From Methanocella_A sp035319305 (GTDB lineage Archaea > Halobacteriota > Methanocellia > Methanocellales > Methanocellaceae): a DNA stretch of 5,770 nt. Under the pieces are notes generated by a model. That model was not told the DNA's origin. It made no database searches and was given only the letters and a program-made list of their open reading frames with translations. The position numbers and the translations under genes are program-made. Shown in pieces: positions 5,054 to 5,770 of this stretch. The DNA lies in assembly GCA_035319305.1 (NCBI GenBank), contig DATHCY010000113.1:1-5770 (forward strand), in the 5' to 3' direction. Within the stretch, counting starts at the first letter, position 1; each line of letters starts with the position of its first letter.

Positions 5054-5256
5054 CGAATTGAACAATTATATAATATTTTCTGATAAGTCCGAAGTCACAA
5101 TGATGACAATATAAATAGTTTAAGTAAAACATCGCTTTATTCCTAATCACGAAAAATAACTATTAGAGCGCATTTATAGCAGAATTTACCGCTTATAATC
5201 CATAAAAAATCATTATAATTAGAAATTTTAAATTACAAAACCATAAGCTTTAATAT

Positions 5257-5280
5257 GGATTAATCAGCATAGGATTAATC
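5257..5280. promoter_or_regulatory. Paired GGATTAATC repeats, candidate operator
   Basis: GGATTAATC occurs at 5257-5265 and 5272-5280, a 15-base period; a degenerate third copy, GGATTATTG, follows at 5281-5289. The core GATTAATC is its own reverse complement. The array ends just before the TATA box of the glycosyltransferase gene, where a bound protein could either help or block the basal factors. Confidence 0.4.
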
Positions 5281-5295
5281 GGATTATTGTGTCCG

Positions 5296-5311
5296 ATATA
5301 AATAATATAAA
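5296..5311 (+). promoter_or_regulatory. TATA promoter of the glycosyltransferase gene
   Basis: ATATAAATAATATAAA predicts a transcription start around 5325-5330 and a leader of roughly 20-25 bases that includes AGGGGGG (5337-5343), seven bases before the GTG. This gene therefore appears to have a leader with a ribosome site, unlike the leaderless minus-strand genes. Confidence 0.55.
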
Positions 5312-5350
5312 CGAAACTCATAAGATAAATAAGCGCAGGGGGGTTAAACA

Positions 5351-5770
5351 GTGGCATCCGCTACTATACCAGAATCAATCGACATAGAAACTCATTCGCC
5401 CATAGGAGGCAATGTATCCTATGTCAGACATGCGCATCAGCGCAAGATCGATACGCCAACATCTGAAAAATTAGCTGTGAAAAGGCCTAAAGTGCTAGTG
5501 GCTATCCCATGCTACAACGAAGAGATCGCAATTGGCACGGTCGTATTAAAATCGTTGCAACACGTCGATGATGTCGTAGTCATCGACGACGGCAGTAAGG
5601 ACATGACTGCGGAGATCGCCAGCATGGCAGGTGCGGAGGTCGTCGTCCATACGCAGAACCAAGGCAAGGGCGCGGGCATAAGGCACGCGTTTGAGTACGC
5701 CCAAGAGGCGGATGCTGACATCCTCGTCCTAATCGACGGTGACGGCCAACACAACCCGGACGAAATCCCT
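5351..5770 (+). CDS. Family 2 glycosyltransferase (dolichyl-phosphate sugar synthase type), 3' end outside window
   Basis: The first 140 codons of a GT-A fold glycosyltransferase, open to the window edge. The catalytic domain begins near residue 47: KVLVAIPCYNEE (47-58), VVVIDDGSKD (75-84, the DDGS nucleotide-binding motif), NQGKGAGIRHAF (103-114) and LIDGDGQHNPDEIP (127-140, in which DGD supplies the metal-binding Asp pair). This order is typical of GT2 enzymes that move a sugar from a nucleotide donor onto a polyprenyl or dolichyl phosphate, or into a surface glycan, at the cytoplasmic membrane face. About 46 residues precede the domain, without a signal or helix; that extension depends on the GTG start, which is supported by AGGGGGG seven bases upstream. 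Any membrane helices would lie in the missing part. Donor and acceptor cannot be named. The GlmU-like and epimerase genes nearby suggest a shared glycan pathway. Confidence 0.9.
   Translation, partial: MASATIPESIDIETHSPIGGNVSYVRHAHQRKIDTPTSEKLAVKRPKVLVAIPCYNEEIAIGTVVLKSLQHVDDVVVIDDGSKDMTAEIASMAGAEVVVHTQNQGKGAGIRHAFEYAQEADADILVLIDGDGQHNPDEIP

Larger units (their letters stand above)
5024..5350. other. 327-base AT-rich intergenic control region
   Basis: No coding frame is visible. It holds the terminator of the parB-like gene, a TATA-like AATATAAATAG (about 5109-5119) with no assigned gene, the inverted repeat CCATA-agctttaa-TATGG (5241-5258), paired GATTAATC palindromes (5258-5280), and the promoter and ribosome site of the glycosyltransferase. 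The length and the repeats suggest regulated expression of the downstream gene or a small undetected transcript. Confidence 0.5.

Noticed and set aside
5512..5754. Minus-strand frame of 80 codons opposite the glycosyltransferase
   Set aside because: It is a shadow of a frame with full GT2 motifs on the plus strand.

Overview
The window reads as chromosomal DNA of a euryarchaeal methanogen, most like Methanocella, though I cannot confirm the genus. The grounds are archaeal promoter architecture (AT-rich TATA boxes centred about 27 bases before a start codon, poly-T terminators, a mix of leaderless genes and genes with purine-rich ribosome sites) and an archaeal-type bifunctional sugar nucleotidyltransferase/acetyltransferase. 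Genes are moderately GC-rich and are separated by AT-rich gaps.

Layout from left to right. (1) The 3' end of a GlmU-like nucleotidyltransferase/acetyltransferase (+, 1-458). (2) Converging on it with a 5-base gap, a small membrane protein with DADH and RxxH motifs and a tandemly duplicated 12-residue tail (-, 464-829). Its start is uncertain. (3) A 658-base stretch without a convincing gene (830-1487). It holds a hairpin resembling an IS200/IS605 right end, then a run of near-perfect hairpins (1153-1236), then a T-rich terminator-like tract. This is the most puzzling part of the window. (4) A 172-residue protein with a membrane helix at each end and a Pro/Ser/Thr-rich linker (+, 1488-2006). 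(5) A GalE-like nucleotide-sugar epimerase/dehydratase (-, 2118-3053), apparently leaderless. (6) A YdjM-like predicted metal-dependent membrane hydrolase (-, 3151-3690), also apparently leaderless. (7) A possible small membrane protein (-, 3752-3958). (8) A ParB-like protein with no visible ParA partner (+, 4052-5023). (9) A 327-base AT-rich control region with paired GATTAATC palindromes. (10) The first 140 codons of a family 2 glycosyltransferase (+, from 5351, running off the window).

The GlmU-like enzyme, the epimerase and the glycosyltransferase would together make, interconvert and transfer nucleotide sugars, so the region is probably part of a cell-surface glycan or glycoprotein locus. 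The membrane proteins and the stalk-like surface protein fit that setting. The ParB-like protein does not obviously belong to it. Most genes appear to have their own promoters and strands alternate, so this is a patchwork locus rather than one operon. I saw no CRISPR array, tRNA, rRNA or complete mobile element.
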